A stretch of 64,000 nt of DNA, from contig CM030933.1 in assembly GCA_018136815.1 (NCBI GenBank), forward strand, positions 7,107,137 to 7,171,136, read 5' to 3'. The stretch comes from Isochrysis galbana (Eukaryota; Haptophyta; Isochrysidales; Isochrysidaceae). The notes under the pieces were generated by a model. The model did not search any database. It had not been told where the DNA came from and saw only the letters and a program-made list of their open reading frames with translations. Made by a program: the position numbers and the translations under genes. Shown here piece by piece: positions 61,116 through 64,000 of this stretch (its first letter is position 1; every line of letters starts with the position of its first letter).

Positions 61116-63557
61116 ATGGCTGGCACGTACACGCCGACGGCGACATACCGGACGAGCGATCCGATAGACAACCTGCGAATCCGCGTTGAGCTGCGCAAGG
61201 TCGGGACCAAGGGGCAGCGCTTGCTCGCTGCACCGCACCAACCATATGGCCAGCAGCGTCCATCAACAAAGCGCAATGAAGATGGCGGCAAGATGCTTGC
61301 CAAGCGGTGGCGGGGTGCTCGCGCCGGGGACGAGCAGGCGCAAGGCAGTGCGAACGATTCGGATGAAGAGGCCGTGGCGGAGGCAACACCTCTGCATATG
61401 GAGGAAGAGGAGCCGGATCGGATCATTGAGGTGGGAGACTTTTCTTGGCAGCAAAAAGTTTTCGGCAAGCTAGAGGTTGCGCGTATCCGTAGGCTGAACT
61501 CCCGGCAGGATAGTGGCAGTCGCACCGGCGCCGCCTCTTGGTTGGGCAACGGCGGGGACAACCTTATTCTAGCGCAACAGCGAGTTGCCCTGGCTGCTCT
61601 GGATGCCGAATCTGCCTCCCGAGGAGGTGGGCCGTACACGGGGAGAACGCTGTACACGCGCACCGCCTCTGAGGGCATGACGGATGATTACGTGATGCGC
61701 AGTCGACTGACGTCATCTCCGAACGAGCAGCTCACACCACTCGCTCGAGCTATTCTCGATGGCAGCTCGGCTCGTCGCCACCATGATTTGTCTGGCGATT
61801 TGCACAGCGTTGATATGCATGTCCTCGCGGAGCTTCCGGCCAACGAGCTGGGTCACAGTCCCAATGACGCTCGCGGGAAACGATCTGGTCATCGAAACAA
61901 GCGGACTGGGCGTGAGACCTCCAAGGAGGAGAGTGATGATGAGGCGGACATCCAGGTTGTCACTCTTGTCACCATTCGCTTCTTCTCCAACGGGCGCCTT
62001 GATGTGCGACCGGATTTCAGCGAGCTGTCGTCCCTAGAGACGGAATCGTCATCAGCTCAGTCAGCCCTTCCAACTGATGCATCGACTGCAACCCTGACCA
62101 AGTGGGAGTGGAACTCAGGGGTGCCGGCGCCGGAGAAGCCTCCTAAATGGCATCGAATTGGCGACTCAAGATACGAGTTCCGCGTGTACAATCTTTCTGA
62201 GCGATTGGACGGCGAGCCGCTCTTTGAGCCGTCCGGTGCTCTGACTGGCAAGAGGGCACGCGATCAGGGCAGTGGTGGCGTCGGGGCTGGTGGTGGACCA
62301 TCAAATATTTCTCTTACTCTCATGGAGTTCGTGATGCCACCACCCTCCGCAGTGCGCATGCATCACTTCATCGAGATCGAATCTGTATCTGGATTCGGCG
62401 CCGGGCGCATATGCGTCCAGTTTTTTGCCGCGGCCAGTCCCGGCTGGAAGCTACTCGCCAATTCCGTCTGCACTGGCACCACGCAGATAGCGATTTCAGA
62501 TGACGAAAACAGGCCGCACTGCTCGACTAACGATGTCCACCATGACCTCGCTGTGTTGGATGTCGTCTCCCTATCCTCATTTGGCCTCGCGGCGGCCTTC
62601 GTTTTGAGCACATCCGCCGCATGTGCGGCTGTCATCGCCGCTGCGACAAACAGCGCTGTTGGGCCCGCTCAGCCGACGGCTTTCCCGCCATCCCTTTCTG
62701 CATTTTTAGCGGCGCTTGCTGTTGTTGTGGTCGCGTTGGCCGTTGGCTTTGCAAAGTGGACTCTTGGCATTCCCACCATGACAACACGACAACGGAAACC
62801 CGGCGCAGTCATCTCGCTCCCTCTAGAAATCACGCTGGAATGCGACGGCCCGCCGCCCACAGCGCGGCCCCCTCTCACGCTGTTCCTTTCAATCCTGCGC
62901 GTGGACTCTTTGGGGAGACATACCCACCTAGGATACGCCCAGTTTTCTCCATCCGCTCGTGCGGGTGAAGTCGTGCATACTGCCCGCTCCTTCCGGCTCG
63001 CTTTGTCTCGATCGGAGATGCTTGCCGACATGTTTGTGGGCGGCATGAAGGAGCTGAACGATCTGCGCGCTCTAAGCATTCCTTCGGGCTTCGATGGCCC
63101 GTGCTTGAACAAATTTGGCCTACAGACCAAGAGTCACGGTTCCATCACCTTACGCTCGCGCACCATCCTCCACAAGCAGCCCGATCTTGTTGGCCCTGCC
63201 AGCCGTGGTGTAGCGGGCTTGGGAAGCACGAAAAAATTAACCGCGCTTCTCTCGAACCCCAACGGAAGCCGCAAGAGCGCGCCCTTCCGTGCGATTGCTG
63301 GTGCTAGGTCGTTGGCTGGATCGGAAAGTGCGGCAGACCGAGTGCGGAAACGCTTGCAAGAGCGGCGTGAAGCGGAGCGGGCCGCTTCGGGGCGGGCTTC
63401 TGCGGTCTCAGCTTCCTCTAGGGCCTCTGCCTCTTTGCCAGGAGCTGGGATTGAAATGGGAGATGGTGCAGCCAAGGCCGTCCCAGCTCCGTCCTCTTTG
63501 GCCCCTGGTGATATTACCACGCAACAAAACGAACCACAAACGCAAACCGCAACATAG
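61116..63557 (+). CDS. MKS1: MKS1 homologue, B9-domain ciliary transition-zone protein
   Basis: The intronless frame from ATG 61116 encodes 813 residues. The start TATYRTSDPIDNLRIRVEL matches the MKS1 N-terminus (YRS.DP..NLR.RV.L). A middle segment has IEVGDFSWQQKVFGKLE and WHRIGDSRYEFRVYNLSERL. The B9 domain begins at about residue 416 (HHFIEIESVSGFGAGRI, GTTQIA) and ends with FLSILRVDSLGRHTHLGYAQ, a GGMKELNDL segment and GSITLRSRTILHKQ. MKS1 acts with B9D1/B9D2 at the transition zone gate of cilia. An insert of about 85 residues inside the B9 domain (479-565) contains two hydrophobic stretches, which is unusual. No splice sites clearly remove it. A long low-complexity tail follows. Confidence 0.88.
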   Translation: MAGTYTPTATYRTSDPIDNLRIRVELRKVGTKGQRLLAAPHQPYGQQRPSTKRNEDGGKMLAKRWRGARAGDEQAQGSANDSDEEAVAEATPLHMEEEEPDRIIEVGDFSWQQKVFGKLEVARIRRLNSRQDSGSRTGAASWLGNGGDNLILAQQRVALAALDAESASRGGGPYTGRTLYTRTASEGMTDDYVMRSRLTSSPNEQLTPLARAILDGSSARRHHDLSGDLHSVDMHVLAELPANELGHSPNDARGKRSGHRNKRTGRETSKEESDDEADIQVVTLVTIRFFSNGRLDVRPDFSELSSLETESSSAQSALPTDASTATLTKWEWNSGVPAPEKPPKWHRIGDSRYEFRVYNLSERLDGEPLFEPSGALTGKRARDQGSGGVGAGGGPSNISLTLMEFVMPPPSAVRMHHFIEIESVSGFGAGRICVQFFAAASPGWKLLANSVCTGTTQIAISDDENRPHCSTNDVHHDLAVLDVVSLSSFGLAAAFVLSTSAACAAVIAAATNSAVGPAQPTAFPPSLSAFLAALAVVVVALAVGFAKWTLGIPTMTTRQRKPGAVISLPLEITLECDGPPPTARPPLTLFLSILRVDSLGRHTHLGYAQFSPSARAGEVVHTARSFRLALSRSEMLADMFVGGMKELNDLRALSIPSGFDGPCLNKFGLQTKSHGSITLRSRTILHKQPDLVGPASRGVAGLGSTKKLTALLSNPNGSRKSAPFRAIAGARSLAGSESAADRVRKRLQERREAERAASGRASAVSASSRASASLPGAGIEMGDGAAKAVPAPSSLAPGDITTQQNEPQTQTAT

Positions 63558-63884
63558 TCGCAGGAGCAGCACGTGGATGCGATTGTAGACCTACGCTTTC
63601 CCGAACCACTTTATGCCACTTCGATGCGGTCGGATTCTGGCTGGGCTTACACCCATGCCCATAACTGCGCCCTCCTCTGAGATGTGCTTCATACACTTGA
63701 TCTATGCAGATTGCCGGCACATTTTCTCATTCTTATTCTTCGCCCTCCCACATTGGGACGCGTGATTTCCGTGCCCTCTCCTCCAACGGCATCATCAGTC
63801 GCATTGTAGCTAGCAGACATGACTGCGCACGGAACCCAATCCACTCTTTTGGAAGATGATGTGCTGCATTGCTCCATAGCTCTA
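63558..63884. other. 3' flank of MKS1, no feature
   Basis: No ORF or repeat is supported here. Confidence 0.4.
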
Positions 63885-64000
63885 AAAAAAACATCTGAAG
63901 ATTCCGGGCTATACACCTACTATCCTAAGGCATCCCTTTCGCTATCCTGACATCGCCCTTCTCTTCCCTTCCCTCCAACCCCCTCCCTTTTCCCTTATCA
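63885..64000 (-). mobile_element. LINE 3' end, continues outside the window
   Basis: AAAAAAAACATCTGAAGATT, then CCGGGCTATACACCTACT is the reverse complement of the LINE 3' terminus seen at 3292-3335. The pyrimidine-rich 3' UTR follows to the edge. Confidence 0.75.

Overview
This window looks like nuclear DNA of a single-celled, flagellated eukaryote, most likely an alga. Protein genes have short GT-AG introns (76 to 222 bases) with clear frame continuity across junctions, and most coding DNA is GC-rich. There is a Ty3/gypsy retroelement, LINEs and hAT and Harbinger-like DNA transposon debris. An MKS1 (B9-domain) gene implies a ciliary transition zone. A bacterial-type RsmH methyltransferase and a ThiE-like gene fit an organelle-bearing alga. 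I cannot place the phylum from sequence alone.

Layout. 1-3.1 kb: end of a Ty3/gypsy element with two almost identical LTRs. 3.3-6.7 kb: a LINE copy on the minus strand, carrying a nested hAT MITE and a nested second retroposon. 7.8-9.1 kb: DUF1295-type membrane enzyme (-). 9.7-11.2 kb: repeats. 11.2-14.0 kb: NEK-like kinase with a GRAM-like C-terminal part (-), head to head with a ThiE-like gene (14.3-15.3 kb, +). 16-19 kb: repeat debris and a frameshifted coiled-coil ORF. 19.6-22.6 kb: two PH-like ORFs, probably one gene (-). 23-28.2 kb: GC-rich retroposons around a FEX-like fluoride exporter (25.9-27.1 kb, +). 28.5-30.7 kb: IQ-motif/WW protein (+). 31.4-33.8 kb: LINE 5' end, ankyrin and LRR exons, an AT-rich orphan ORF. 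34.1-35.3 kb: LRR protein (-). 36-39 kb: repeats and an unrecognised gene. 39.5-44.6 kb: a 1,620-residue coiled-coil protein (-). 45-47.9 kb: a decayed TIR transposon nest. 48.3-49.7 kb: CRAL-TRIO protein (+). 50.4-52.1 kb: an RRM-RsmH fusion (+). 53.4-54.8 kb: a 210/211-base satellite. 55.9-57.0 kb: UBE2J/UBC6-type E2 (+). 57.3-58.4 kb: nested retroposons. 58.8-59.9 kb: phytanoyl-CoA dioxygenase-like (-). 61.1-63.6 kb: MKS1 (+). The end enters another LINE copy.

The genes do not form a pathway; they are independent housekeeping, lipid, ciliary and signalling genes between retroposons. The most unusual pattern is a class of non-LTR retroposons that begins with a terminal hairpin followed within a few bases by an ATG. 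At least fourteen hairpin ends are visible. Stem sequences differ while pairing is kept, and four or five insertions can be delimited by 12-16-base target duplications.
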